The notes beneath the pieces are model-generated. The model was not told where the DNA came from and searched no databases. It was given only the letters and a program-made list of their open reading frames with translations. Positions 22,541-34,150 of a stretch of 64,000 nucleotides of DNA are shown here, piece by piece. The position numbers and the translations under genes are program-made. Each line of letters opens with the position of its first letter. Positions within the stretch are counted from its first letter, which is position 1. This DNA comes from Cryptomeria japonica (taxonomy: Eukaryota > Streptophyta > Pinopsida > Cupressales > Cupressaceae). The DNA lies in assembly GCF_030272615.1 (NCBI RefSeq), contig NC_081407.1, positions 266,485,574-266,549,573 on the forward strand, in the 5' to 3' direction.

Positions 22541-23548
22541 ATGGCGACTAACAGTTCAAGTTCATCCAGTTCATGTGGAGCTATTTTTAGGGATATTCCG
22601 AGGCTTGATGGAACACATTACACAGTATGGAAGATTCAAATGGAGACTCATCTGAGATGTCTTGGCAAGGAAATTTGGGAGATCACACAGAATGGTACCA
22701 CACCCTTTAATCCGGGATCTGGCAATCCTCCTCTGGAAAACCTAGACAAGGAGATTGAGAATTATTGTAGAGCAAGAGAAGCCCTCTTGCATGCACTTTC
22801 TGATCAGCAAATAATGGGATTAACAGACAAATCATCTGGAAAGGCTATATGGGATAACTTGGAGACTCTTAATGAAGGTGACCCTACAGTGAATATTTCT
22901 AAACTTGATGATTACTGGGTGAGATATGAAAATCTAAAGATCGAATAAGATGAAAGGATTACTGCATTCATGGAAAGGGTAAATGAGATTGTTATGGGAA
23001 TTCAATGTTGTGGTGGAACTCTGAGTGGAGATGAAATTGTTTCTAAAGTTCTGAGAGCCCTTCCACCGGATTACAAAATGAAGGCTACTGCTATTAATGA
23101 GTTGAGAACAATGGCTAATACATCTGTCAACATAGATACTTTGGTTGGGAAACTATATTCTTTTGAGCTTGAGGAATTTGGACCTTCTGGAGCTGTAAAG
23201 ACTGAACCTGCTTTTCATGCATCTACATCTGCAACTAGTAAGCAAGACTGGAAATATTTATATACAAAGGAATTAGAAGATATGAAGAGAGAAGATGATG
23301 AGTTTGAACAACTTGAAGCACTATTTGCTAGAAGAGTACTGAAAGGACTGGTAGGAAGTAAGTATGAAAGAAAAGCACCTTTTAAATGTTTTGCATGTAA
23401 TAAGATTGGTCATTTTGCATCTAGATGTCCTGAAAGGAATTCAATATTTGAAGAAAGAGTTAAAAGATCAGTTAAGCCTAACCCTAGATATCAGAACAAG
23501 TATAAATACAAAAAAAAAAAAGACAAATCATGCTACATAGCAGATGAA
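22541..23548 (+). pseudogene. copia-1 gag
   Basis: The frame starts MATNSSSSSSSCGAIFRD and continues with a copia-type Gag domain (HYTVWKIQMETHLRCLG). One stop at 22946 interrupts it. The nucleocapsid zinc knuckle CFACNKIGHFASRC (about 23389-23430) has the full CX2CX4HX4C spacing. A frameshift near 23549 separates gag from the protease frame. Gag would form the virus-like particle and package RNA. Confidence 0.9.
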
Positions 23549-25029
23549 AAGACATTACTGATTCAGATGATGAACCGACAAAAGACTTTGCTAATGGCTT
23601 TGACAATGGGAAGGAATGGGTGTTACTGGCTATCAAGGAAGATGATCCAGAACTAGAAGAGAATGTACCTGAAGAGAAGGCACTTGCTGCTAAAATTGAA
23701 GACAAGGATGAATGGGTAATTGACAGTGGTTGTTCACATCATATGATTAGAGATAAAGGGAAGTTTCTGTCTTTGCAAGAATTTGATGGTGGACTAGTTA
23801 AATTTGGAGATGACAAGGCATGTATGATCAAAGGAAAATGAACTATATCATTGGATGGTAAGAACAATACTGACAATGTTTATTATATTGAAGGTTTGAA
23901 GCATAATCTTTTGAGTGTAGAATAATTGGTAGATAAGGGATTTCAATTATAATTCAAGGATGGAAAATGCAAAATTATTAATAGATCTGGCTTGGAGATT
24001 GCAACCGGTACACAAACAAAAGGTAATATATTTCATTTGAACTCCAGTGAGAAGACATGTTTGATTATACAGATTGATGAGAGTTGGCTATGACATAAAA
24101 GGCCATGTCATGTGAATTTTGATTGCATTGTGAAGATCAGTTCAACTAAGGCAATTAGGGATATACCTAGGATTATGAAGCCCTATAATCCAGTATGTAA
24201 AGAATGTCAAATGGGTAAACAGGTCAAAACCTCTTTCAAGAGTATACAAGATAAATCAAATAATGTTCTTGATATTATTCATACTGATTTATGTGGCCCT
24301 GTAAGAGTTAAAAGTTTTCATGGTGATAGATATTTCATGCTAATCATTGATGATTATTCTAGAATGATGTGGGTTACTTTTTTGAGAGAAAAATATGAAG
24401 CATTTGAGAAGTTTAAAATCTTTAAGGCTAAAGTGGAAATTGAGACATGATTGAAGATTAAATGTTTGAGATCGGATCATGGTGGAGAATTCAGATCCGG
24501 TGAGTTTAATAACTTTTGTGACAAGCATGGTATAAGAAGACATTTTTCTGCTCCCCGGACACCTCAGCAGAATGGACTTGTGGAAAGGAAAAATAGAACT
24601 GTCTTGGATGTTGCTAGAACAATGATTATGGAAGCTAATTTACCTCATATCTACTAGAGAGAAGTAGTGAGTTCATCAGTTTATACATTCAACAGAGTAC
24701 ATATCAAAGGAGAAATGGGTAAGACACCTTATGAATTATGGTTTGGCAATACCCCTACAGTTAAGTATTTTAGAATTGTTGGTAGTAAATGTTATATCAG
24801 GAGAGATGATACTATTGGGAAATTTGATCCTAGATGTAATGAAGGCATATTTCTTGGTTATTCTAATGAAAGCAAAGTATATAGATGTTATAAAAAGAGA
24901 TTGCAGAGAATTGTGGAGAGTGCTAATGTCAAAGTAGATGAGCTGAACAAATATCAAATCAAAGTTTATGAGAAGGAACCGACAGTGGAAATGGTTATAT
25001 CTGAACTGGTAGCACCTTTATTGGAATAG
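23549..25029 (+). pseudogene. copia-1 protease and integrase
   Basis: All parts lie in one frame broken by several stops. The protease active site is WVIDSGCSHHM (about 23713). The pre-integrase zinc region is degenerate (WLxHKRPCHVNF, then VCKECQMGK). The integrase core gives DIIHTDLCGP with the first Asp and LRSDHGGEF with the second, then PQQNGLVERKNRT with the catalytic Glu. The C-terminal GKF..CNEGIFLGYS block (about 24818-24860) is typical of copia integrases. Stops occur at 23839, 24448, 24656 and 25027 among others. Confidence 0.9.
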
Positions 25030-25122
25030 AGAGTTGAACCAATTACTCTGACAACATTAGAGAATTCTACAGTAACTGAAGAACAGAGAAGAGGAACAGA
25101 GAGTCAGAAGACTCCTAGGTAT

Positions 25123-26136
25123 GTGAGATTGAATTATTTTGAAGATCAAATCATTGGGGACAAGAGCAATGGAGTGATGACAAGAAGAATACTGGCAACT
25201 AATGAGGTATGTTTAATTTCACAAGTTGAACCGATATCAGTAATTGAAGCATGTAAATATGAACATTGGTTAAAAGAAATGGAAGAAGAATTAGATCGTA
25301 TTGAGAAAAATAACATATAGACTTTGGTTCCCCAGCCCAAAAATAAAAATGTTATTGGAACTAAATGGATTTTTAGGAATAAATTGAATGAGGATGGTCA
25401 AGTTATAAGGAATAAGGATAGATTGGTTTGTAAAGGATATTCTCAGAAGGAAGGAATTGATTATGGAGATACTTTTGCACCTGTAGCTAGGATTGAAGCT
25501 GTAATACTATTTCTTGCCTATGTTGCTTATAAAAACTACAAGGTTTATCAAACGGATGTTAAATGTGCATTGTTGAATGGAGATCTTGATGAGGAAATTT
25601 ATATTGAGAAACCTAATGGTTTTTCACTATCAGATGATACAAATATGGTTTGCAGGTTAAGGAAAGATTTATATGGACTAAAACAAGCACCTAGATCTTG
25701 GTATGCAAGGTTGGATACATATCTTTTGAAGCTTGGTTTTACTAAGGGCAGTGCTGATAGTAATTTATATTATAAAATCACTGATGATGATATACTGATT
25801 TTTGAAGTATTTGTTGATGACGTTATTTTTGGAGGTGAAGATAAATTATGCATAGAATTTTCTAAGAACGTGGAGAAAGAATTTGAGATGTCTATGATTG
25901 GTGAGATGAAATTTTTCTTAGGTTTGCAGATTACTCAGTTTGACAAAGGCATTTTTATCTGTCAAACTAAATATACTAAGGAATTGTTGAAGAAATTTGG
26001 TATGGGAGATTATAAATTGGTAAGTACTCTTATGGTTACAAGTGAGAAATTGACAAGAAAAGATGTTTCTACATTGGTAAATCCTACAAGATACAAATCT
26101 ATGATTGGAGGTCTTCTCTATTTAGAGTTAGACTAG
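25123..26136 (+). pseudogene. copia-1 reverse transcriptase
   Basis: One frame with a stop at 25318 covers the RT: NVIGTKWIFRNKLNEDG, then RLVCKGYSQKEGIDY, DTFAPVARIEAV, VYQTDVKCALLNGDL, YGLKQAPRSWY and FEVFVDDVIFGG. The VDD catalytic motif is intact. The frame shifts near 26127 into RNase H. Confidence 0.92.
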
Positions 26137-26764
26137 GCCTGACATTATGAATGATGTTTGTATTGTTTCAAGATTTCAGAGTGATCCTAGAGAAAATCAT
26201 GAGATGGTGGTAAAAAGGATTTTTAGATACTTGCAAGGTACATTAGAATATGGCTTATGGTACCATAAGGATGATAACTTTACTTTATGTGCATATACAT
26301 ATGTTGATTGGGCTGGAGATGTTGATGACCGGAAAAGTACTTCCAGTGGAGCTTTCTTTCTTGGAAAGAAGTTGGTTTCATGGATCACCAAGAAACAGTC
26401 ATGTACTTATTTATCTACTGTTGAAGCTGAGTATGTTGTTGTTGTTACTAATTGTGCATAAGTTTTATGGATGAAGCAAATATTGAAGGATATAAAGGTG
26501 GATTGTGATGCACCGGTAGTTATTCACTGTGATAACTTTGTTGCTATTGATATATCAAAGAATATGGAATTTCATTCTAAAACAAAGCACATATCTATCA
26601 AGTATAACTTTTTGAAGGAGAAGGTGGAAGAAAATGAAGTTAGACTGGTTTATGTGAACACTAAAGAACAAATTACAGATATTTTCACTAAACTTTTATG
26701 CAAGGAATCATTTGAGTACTTGAGAGACAAATTGGGAGTTTCTGCCCCTCCGATAGAGACTTGA
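26137..26764 (+). pseudogene. copia-1 RNase H
   Basis: After the frameshift the reading continues RPDIMNDVCIVSRF (about 26130), then YVDWAGDVDDRKSTSSGAFF, then STVEAEYVV. After a stop at 26459 it reads VIHCDNFVAIDIS and TKHISIKYNFLKE, ending DIFTKLLC..LRDKLGVS. These are the standard copia RNase H blocks with the D-E-D residues. Confidence 0.9.
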
Positions 26765-27147
26765 TTGATGTGGCTTTGCATCAGTCCGACATGCACTATC
26801 TAAGATACTATTCATTATGGCACTGATGTAGGATGATACTACTCAAGGGGAGTAGTCAGCTTTGTGATTCAAATGCTTATGTTTTTACTTTGATATTTCT
26901 ATTAGATTTCTGGCATTGATGTTAAAGGGGGAGTGATATTGATGTGAAAAATTAAATTTCAAAGGGGGAGAGATATGAAAAGGTAGAGATATTGATATTC
27001 AGAGTTATATGCAGGTGATTGTTGGTTGTCTTCCATAGGGAAAGGGTGATTGTTGGTTGTCTTCCACAGGGAAAGACTTGTTTGGCATTTCTTGGTACTT
27101 AGATGTTGTTCACATCTAGTGTTGCCATCAATGCCAAAGGGGGAGAT
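26765..27147 (+). other. copia-1 3' internal region with PPT
   Basis: Non-coding. The polypurine tract AAAGGGGGAGAT is at 27136-27147, immediately before the 3' LTR. Extra GGGGGAG words occur at about 26927 and 26963, and a short direct duplication of GTGATTGTTGGTTGTCTTCCA lies at about 27016-27065. Confidence 0.85.
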
Positions 27148-28373
27148 TGTAGTCCATTTGGTGGAATTGATTATGTGTTGCATTGATGTTTTGTCATTGA
27201 TGTCAACACTAGTTGTTTGGATGCTTTACTGGTACCCCTCTAGTCTCGGTAAGTTAAGTGGTTTTTAGTTAACTTTGATCTAGCATGATCCGATAGGCTC
27301 TGGTATAATCTGGTGATGGAATTGACTTGTTCATAATACTTATACTCATATTTGGTCAGTTGGTTTTGGTCTAGTGATTGGATGTTATCCTGCTTGCTTA
27401 GAATATTGGTTTCTAGTTCCGGCGAGGGTTTCACCAATAGAACTTTTACTGGAGATCTTTGATAAATTGCATAAGTGGTGTTGGTGCAGCTTCTGATGGA
27501 GTTTCAGGATGTTGTTGGTGATCATGTTCGAGACTTGGTGGTTGGAGATCATTGCTGAAGCGTGTGGACCTATACTTGGTCCTGGTTGATCTAGGTTATG
27601 GACCGACTTTAATGTAACGTGTGGATGGGACCTATTGATGTATTTTCAAGATGTCTAATGTGTTGATATTATTTGTTTGATCTAAGGTTGACATGGTTTG
27701 TAATTATGTAATCTGTTTATTATCTAGTAGCCGACCTGATTGTTTATGGTCGAGGGTTTGTATATATAGATGTAAGATCTCATCGCGGATCATCATGGTT
27801 AATGTAAGAGGTCATGGTCAAGGAATGTAATGTGTGAATAATGTAATATCATTCAAGAAGAGGATTTGGTTGATCATTGGAGATTGAATTGGGTTTATGT
27901 AAGAGGATTTAGTCCTCTAGTATTGAGCTTAACCAGAACTGTACTCAGGCATAGGAGATGATATCTTTTGCAGTTCAACACTTCTCCGGATTGTAGTCTA
28001 GATTTATATGTAGTCAGTGAGGCTCCTTTTGTGATGAGCAGTGTGCTCTAGGCTACTGGCCTTCCTATAAGAGCAGGCCCCTTCAATGTAATTCACATAC
28101 TTACTGTAGAAGTATTATCTGACTATGGGTAGGCTTCCCACCGTGGTTTTTCCCTTTACTTGGTTTTCCACGTACAAATCTTCGTGTTGTGTGGATAACT
28201 TTTATTCTGTAATTACTGTTTATGCTTAATTAGATTAACTGCTATTGTGGTATTATTGTTTTGGGTTCCGGTATTAAAGTTTTAATTGTTGAATGTTCCT
28301 GTAATTTGAGACAACTGATTCACCCCCCCCCCCCCCCTCTTAGTGGTCTTTTGATTATCTGAACTGTCTAACA
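27148..28373 (+). repeat. 3' LTR of copia-1
   Basis: It is 1226 bp with TGTAGTCC at the start and GTCTAACA at the end. It carries an uninterrupted run of about 15 C near 28322-28337, longer than in the 5' LTR, the main visible length difference between the pair. Confidence 0.95.
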
Positions 28374-28388
28374 AGTGGTTTTGATAAA

Positions 28389-28580
28389 ATGGGGGGAGAT
28401 TTGAAGCATGTGGAGCCCATGGATTGCACAGCGCTAAAAATCAATCAAACTATTTGGCAAAATTTGGAGAAAGGTGGCTTTACTGTTTACATTGAGAATT
28501 TACATGGGGTGAAAGTTAAGGTTACTAAAGATTTTATCAAAAACTATAATAAGGGCTCTGTCAACCTTCTTAGTAGATAA
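28389..28580 (+). pseudogene. N-terminal fragment of a retroelement ORF of unknown function
   Basis: A 63-codon frame opens GGDLKHVEPMDCTALKIN 11 bp after the copia-1 target duplication. I do not recognise a domain. From its position it is likely the 5' part of the ORF that resumes near 29835, separated by about 1.2 kb of unrelated sequence. The link is inference. Confidence 0.45.
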
Positions 28581-29830
28581 ATTGTCTGTAATGGTGAAAA
28601 AAATGGAGGGAATGATGAGATCAAGTGGAAAGCTTTTCCCTCCTCAAGAAAGGAGTGAAAGTTTTACAAAAGATCCTCTTCAACCTCTTTCAAACATTAT
28701 ATTTAAAAGAGGGGGTTGAATTCACTAGATCCAATATCAATGGAGAGAGATTGAATGCTAAGTGAATTAGCAAATGAATTTGGAAAGTAAAGTAACCCCT
28801 ATTTTAGAATGGATAAGATAAATTAAGTGAATTGAGACTAAGTGCAAAGATGGTAAAGAAATGATTATAACTTGAGATAGAAATATAGGATGAAGTTGTG
28901 CATCTGGAATTAGTAGTAAAATGTCGAGACGAAGCTCCCCTGTAAATTTGAGCGGAATTTGTCAGGACTGTGTTGAAAGTGTACTTGGTCCATTGAAAAA
29001 TCCACTTGCCGAAAAGGGTTTTTTCGTCTTTGAGAATGAAGCCTAAATCTACAAATACAGTTGTGCACTTGCAACCTACACATAGAAATGAGAGGGAATG
29101 TTATTTGGATTGGGGGTTTGCCTTTAGGTCAAACCCTGATTTTGGAATTAATCAAATGATGAAAAGTACTTACAATTAAATGAATGAAGTAGAATTCACC
29201 TCAAGAGAGGATGCAATTGAAATATTGATAGAGTTGTTCAAAAGGATATGTAGAATTGAATGTCAAAAGAGATCTCCACTTCAATGGTTGAATTCTTGAC
29301 TTGAATGCAACACCTAGACTTGAAAGGAGACTTGAGATGCTCAATACTTGAAAGGAATGTTTGAATGCTTGAATGATGATAATGCTTGTTCACCTTACTT
29401 TCTCTTATTGAACTTATTGAACTCATTGATTTATCGAACTTATCTACAAATGAGAGGGGAAAATGCATCTTATATACTTGCCAATTAGGGTTATTTGACT
29501 AATTTTTCATCTTAGGCCGACATAGAAAACCTTTTCCCGCTTCTCATTTGACAAGCCCAATGCAGGATTTAAGTGGAGGGGGCCCAAAATAGGGCAAGGA
29601 AAAGGGTGTCACACCCTTGTCCTAGGAGGATAGGGGCACTACACCCCTGTCCTGCCTTAATTCAGGATAGGAAGCAAGAATAGGCAGTCAGGGTGCAAGG
29701 AAATGCATGTTTCGGGAGGTGTGAGCATGTTTTGGGTCTCCAGTCAGGCTTAGGGATTCGTTTAGCCAATGTGAAGACTCAAATGCATTCAAAAATTATA
29801 GGGTCACAATTTTATGATGCTATATTTTCA
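28581..29830. other. Unidentified insertion or non-coding block
   Basis: The ~1.2 kb has no long frame and splits two coding fragments that look like one gene. Features are AT-rich DNA with CTTGAATGC-type words between 29280 and 29380. I found no clear terminal repeats or duplication, so its nature is open. Confidence 0.4.
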
Positions 29831-31195
29831 TCAATGAGGACCTAATTGTAGAGGTCACTAGGCTTTCTACTGATGGTGCCAAGCTCTATAAAGAAAGAAA
29901 ATTCTCTGAGAACGCAATTAAACTCTTTCCTAAGCAGGAGAAGGAGAGGGAAAATTCGGTGAGAGATGGGACTACTAGCTATAACACTATGAAGATCAAG
30001 TCCATATGGGGTGTTGTCTTGAAGGTGATCATGGATTATGTCACTCTAGATCAGAGGTACACCAGAGCCTTTGCCTACCATTTTTCTCTCCTAAACCATT
30101 TTTGGCATAAGGTGAGAATTTCATTCCCCTTTTTTCTTTCCAAATCTTTAAATACTATTATTGTTGATCACAAGAAGGATCCTATTAAAAACCTTGTTTT
30201 GAATGAAGGTCCCATCCTTCTTATTTTTTATCATGTGAAATCTCTGTCACCTATGACTCCCCCCCCTGAGGTTAATTCTGATACAGAGGACTCTCACTCT
30301 TTGGAGGACGAGTTCCATACTGAGACTGAGGATGAGGAATTCATTCCATCTTCGGCCACTCCTAAAAATAAGGGGAAAGCTAGTGTTGTCAAGAGCCCTA
30401 AATCTAAAAACCCTCATAGATCTTGTTACCCCCTGTTCATTAGATTGACCCTAACCTTGTTGGTGCTTTGGTTGATTATCTTCATAGCCAAGGTAAGAGT
30501 CCTTCTCCCTTTGCTTCTAGTGAGTCCCTTCCTAATTAGAACCTTGAGAAACGTTAGCCCTTTTTGAGATCTCTAGAATCCTCTTCGCATATGCTCTGTT
30601 CTGATAAGGAATTTGTTAATGATGTTCTTTCCCTAGCAAAAAATTGGATTTTGGATACTTTTAAGATTTTTAAAAGGATTTTTCATGAGATTAAGAACAT
30701 CCAGCTTAAAGAAAGAGCTAGCAGTAGCAATTTGGAAATTGTCAAAGATAAAGTCAAGTAGATGGAGAAAGTGTAGGTGTCAGATGAGATGACCCCCAGG
30801 TTTGAAAAGGATATGGCCTCTTTCATAGAATGTCTTAAAACTACTATTGCGGATTTTGACAATTTCACGAAGAGCCATGAAGCCAAGATGGAAAATCTAG
30901 AAAATGAAAATGTAAAAATTAAGGAATCCAGCAAGATGGTTGTAAAAAATAGCCATGGGGTGATTGGTTCCACTATGGAAAACTTTAAGAATATGATCAA
31001 CAGCTTTAAAGAGAATTTCTAGTTGAAGGAAGTGCTGGATGTGGAAGCTAATACTAAATAGGATACTTCTTTGGGGCCCAGTAAAAGGACCAGAGGTACA
31101 TTGAAGAGAAAGATAGTTGGACCTCCTCCCAATTTTCAGAAGCTCAAGAAGATCATTGACACAATGATCGCAATTGAAAAAGAGATGGAATAGTC
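29831..31195 (+). pseudogene. Retroelement ORF of unknown function with LINE-like 3' tail
   Basis: From about 29832 one frame reads FINEDLIVEVTRLSTDGAK, then SIWGVVLKVIMDYVTLDQRY and AYHFSLLNHFWHKVRISFPF, a helical globular region. An acidic Ser/Glu tract (about 30270-30350) follows. Downstream frames (30564-31022) are Lys/Glu-rich and probably coiled coil (LKTTIADFDNFTKSHEAKME). Several stops and shifts break it. I do not recognise a named domain; it resembles uncharacterised ORFs attached to plant non-LTR elements. It could be a LINE ORF1 variant or a captured gene. Confidence 0.5.
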
Positions 31196-31475
31196 CATGA
31201 AATTGTTGGACTAGGGTTGTTGTTCTGGTGTTGGTTCTCTGTTGGCTCTTCTGTGTCTTGTGTTTTTTGCCTTCTCCTATTTTTGTTTTGTGCTCTGTCT
31301 GGTTTTTGCCCCTTTTATGTAATATGGTTGATTTCTATTCTGGGGCTATTAAGTTTTTGTGCTCGTTGTTGGCTTAATTTCTTGTTAAGACTTCACTGAG
31401 CTTTGATATTGTTAAAGGGTTTCGGGTCCCTTCAAACCTGCTTTTGCCTTAATAAAAAATACTATCAAAAAAAAT
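31196..31475 (+). other. LINE-like 3' tail
   Basis: TG/TTTTG-rich 3' UTR ends in AAGGGTTTCGGGTCCCTTCAA, then AACCTGC..CCTTAATAAAAAATAC and an A-rich end near 31470. Almost the same tail closes the LINE-D ORF1 at 60790-60850 and 61040-61095. This marks the 3' terminus of a non-LTR retrotransposon family. Confidence 0.7.
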
Positions 31476-32650
31476 ATTGAAGGATATTCCCTTCCTAACT
31501 ATTCTTCCATTTTTAACTAGCAATCCAAACTTGGAAGAGTGCATATGTAGGGCTTCTAGTATACTTCTCATCCAAAAAAAAATTGGATTCATCGTCCATC
31601 TTCATTTTATCTTTTTTTAAGGAAGACAAGATGAATAAATGTTGAATCCCACACATAGGGCTAGTGACATTTCCTTCCTAGAACACCCCAACCTAACCCT
31701 TATGAACAATTTCCCACACCATACAAATCTCATATTAAATTATCACATCCAAAAAATTTATGCCAAGGGTCTCATATATAGATGCAATATAAGATTTTAT
31801 TTAAATTTAATCCTAACCATAGTAGTACAATCCTCATCACCTCTATTCTCCAAGGACAAGCTATCATTTTTGTAAAGATGAGTAGGCTACTTTTTTCCTC
31901 TAGAAATGTTGCTTCGTCCAAATTTTCAAAAAAAATAATCATAAAGTGGCTAGATTTAGGCAAATGTAACCAAGGAACCCTCATATACAAACTTGTAAAT
32001 ACAAAAAAAAAAAATCTAGCTTTGGTTACCATACCAAAAGCTATGAACTAACTAGGAATTAGCAATACCCATCAAATATTATTCTCTCAATATTCAAATA
32101 GTGAACCTATAGAATAAATTAAATTGGTACCCTATTAATGCATTCTTTCTTAGGATCAAACCTCAATTTCCAAGTTTTAGGAAGAGGATAATCAAAGGGC
32201 CATATAAGAGGGTATGGACACAATCCTCATGGTTTAAAAAGGAGATAAAAAATAATCTGTTAATCATAACTAAGGTCTCAACTTGGTCACTTAGATTTCA
32301 TTTTCTTTGGACCCACTATTTTTTAAATTAATGTCTTTCATAACACCTATAAACTTTCTAATAAGAAAACATATCCAATCTAAAGGTCCAAAACCTTAAG
32401 AAGAAATCTTTTACCAAAGGTAAGGATTGAGTAGGTTCGTAGAAGAATTTACCATTAAACTTTCCAATCCAAGATTTTTTCTAAGGTATCCCTCTTTCAA
32501 TTATTCTAACAACAATAAAATTGCAACTTAACTACCACATAAGAGGTTGTGAGGTTAATTTGCATTAGTAAAAATAAAACAATTATTTGCCACTTTTTGG
32601 TGTATATGAGATGTGTATTTTTTATTGACTATCTAACTATTGAGCTAAAT
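31476..32650. other. AT-rich spacer
   Basis: No reliable gene. Short frames on both strands between 31640 and 32050 have no recognised domain. The GATAT at 32651-32655 is the target duplication of the solo LTR that starts at 32656. Confidence 0.5.
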
Positions 32651-32712
32651 GATATTGTTGGATATTGTTTGCATATGATGAACCGACATGTTGATATGAT
32701 GATAATATATGT

Positions 32713-32765
32713 GGGTAAGTGCACAAAGATGGTGGTAAAAAATGGGGGTATAAGTGGACACTTTT
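32713..32765 (+). repeat. Left terminal inverted repeat
   Basis: GGGTAAGTGCACAAAGATGG then TGGTAAAAAA, followed by a 15-bp interruption and AAGTGGACAC. It pairs with 48562-48601 with one mismatch in the outer 24 bp. The outermost base is uncertain because the adjacent T could belong to either repeat or duplication. Confidence 0.85.
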
Positions 32766-33585
32766 TTCTGAAATCAGGTGAACCTGAACTTGGAGGCAAA
32801 ATTTGAAATTCATCCACTCAAGATATGAAGATAATTGAAGAACAAATATTGTATTACTTTGAATCTAGTTTCCAAACTACTAAACTTTTTCAAAATTGGA
32901 TAAGATTAAGGGGGTCAAATCCTTCATGCATGAAAAACTGACCCTGCTTTTTTTTCTTTTCTGAAAAACATAACATAGTGGTTGACGTGCGCATCAAAAA
33001 AATCATAGTTAGATTTATTATTTTGACATATCCTTTGGTAGGAAGATGGTTAATAGTGAGCACTAGAAGATGTGTATTCTTTTTTAATTTTTTGTTGAGT
33101 ATTTTTTTAAAATAATTTTTCCAATCGAGCACATCTTGAAAATTAGGTACCTGTTCGTGCACAAAGCATAAGTTGCACTAAACAAATCAAAAATACCATT
33201 TTTTTTTTAAATTGTAAAGAATCAAGTGCACTACAATAATATATAAAGTTTTTTAAATTTTGATAAGTATATCAAAAGTTATTCAAAAAATGGTGCACCT
33301 ATGTCTGTGAGAACTATGGAGACACTGGTAAAAGAAATTCAATAATAATATGTTATTGTTGTTCAAATTGAAAAAAAATTGTATGGTTAGAAAGCTCAAA
33401 AGATGGGTGAAAATATGGTGGAAATTTTAGAAATACCCACTTGATGAAATATAAACTTGATGATGACAAAGTTGATAAACTGAGTTGATAAAATAAAACA
33501 TGTCAAAAATGAGAGAAATGGGGGGAAATCAAACTTCCAGACCGTAGCTTTGTCATCCAGGCCTATTTCCAAGCCTAAACAGTCA
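32766..33585. other. Left subterminal region of the TIR element, no gene
   Basis: AT-rich, with T and A runs at about 32948, 33090 and 33200. No coding domain seen on either strand. Confidence 0.55.
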
Positions 33586-33690
33586 AAAGTGTGTACGGGG
33601 TAGTACAAGTTTTAAAAATGCGTATGCGGTACTTATGGTGCAAGCAGCACGTACGAGCTTGTTTTCCTATAAACAGCGCATACGCGCTAT
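33586..33690 (+). repeat. Left subterminal GCGTACGC-type motif cluster
   Basis: Four copies of a GCGYRTRCGC-like core lie within 105 bp: GTGTACGGGGTA, GCGTATGCGG, GCACGTACGAGC and GCGCATACGCGC. The last is preceded by TTTTCCTATAAACA, and the same TTTTCCTATGAGCA precedes a core at 48453 on the right side. Such clusters near both ends are typical transposase-binding sites in several DNA transposon superfamilies. Confidence 0.65.
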
Positions 33691-33825
33691 TGTATAATAT
33701 GATATTCTATATATAATATGTGTATATACATATAATATATGTAATATATAATATGTGTATAATATGATATTGTATATATAATGTGTATATACATATAATA
33801 TATAATATATTAAACATATATATAC
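33691..33825. repeat. Duplicated TA-rich block
   Basis: Two copies of a ~65-bp TA/TG-rich unit (GTATAATATGATATT then TATATATAATATGTGTATATACAT) lie back to back. The unit is low complexity and could form hairpins. Confidence 0.75.
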
Positions 33826-33869
33826 ACATGTAAGTGTACTGTCTCCCCCTCTCAAACGCATACAAGGTG

Positions 33870-33870
<1 letters not shown>

Positions 33871-33927
<57 letters not shown>

Positions 33928-34112
33928 CTTCTCCCTTCCTCCATGCCCCATCCCTCGCTCTCTCCCCTTCTCCCTTCCTCCATACCCCATCCCTCCCTCT
34001 CCCCTTATCCCTTCCTCCATACCCCATCCCTCTCTCTCTCACTCTCTCCCCTTCTCCCTTCCTCCATACCCATACCTCTTTCTCTTCTTCTCTCCCTCCC
34101 TCCCTCCATACC
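33871..34112 (+). repeat. (CT)n microsatellite and CCTTCTCC-rich tail
   Basis: A perfect CT run of about 53 nt is followed by imperfect CTTCCCTTC / CCATACCCCATCCCTC units repeated four times. The + strand is nearly free of G. Confidence 0.95.
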
Positions 34113-34150
34113 CCACTGCAACTGTGTCTACACTTCTATAGAAGTAAGTG
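34113..34150 (+). other. Copy 1 of the transposase leader exon end
   Basis: CTGCAACTGTGTCTACACTT then CTATAGAAGTAAGTG ends in a strong donor at 34144. It closely matches 37727-37770. It may be an alternative or relic first exon of the transposase gene. Confidence 0.5.

Larger units (their letters stand above)
21261..28373 (+). mobile_element. Ty1/copia retrotransposon copia-1, complete but mutated
   Basis: LTRs 21261-22482 and 27148-28373 have TG..CA ends and a perfect AGTGG duplication (21256-21260 and 28374-28378). The initiator-Met PBS follows the 5' LTR and a GGGGGAGA PPT precedes the 3' LTR. The order gag, protease, integrase, RT, RNase H is diagnostic of Ty1/copia. At least eight in-frame stops and two frameshifts break the polyprotein, so it is inactive, although every domain is still readable. 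Finer lineage is not resolved by eye. Confidence 0.95.

Noticed and set aside
31772-32032. Possible LINE ORF1 piece on the minus strand (VPWLHLPKSSHFM)
   Set aside because: The resemblance to the DUF4283 VWVRLP phrase is short and the neighbouring blocks do not fit, so it was left as spacer.
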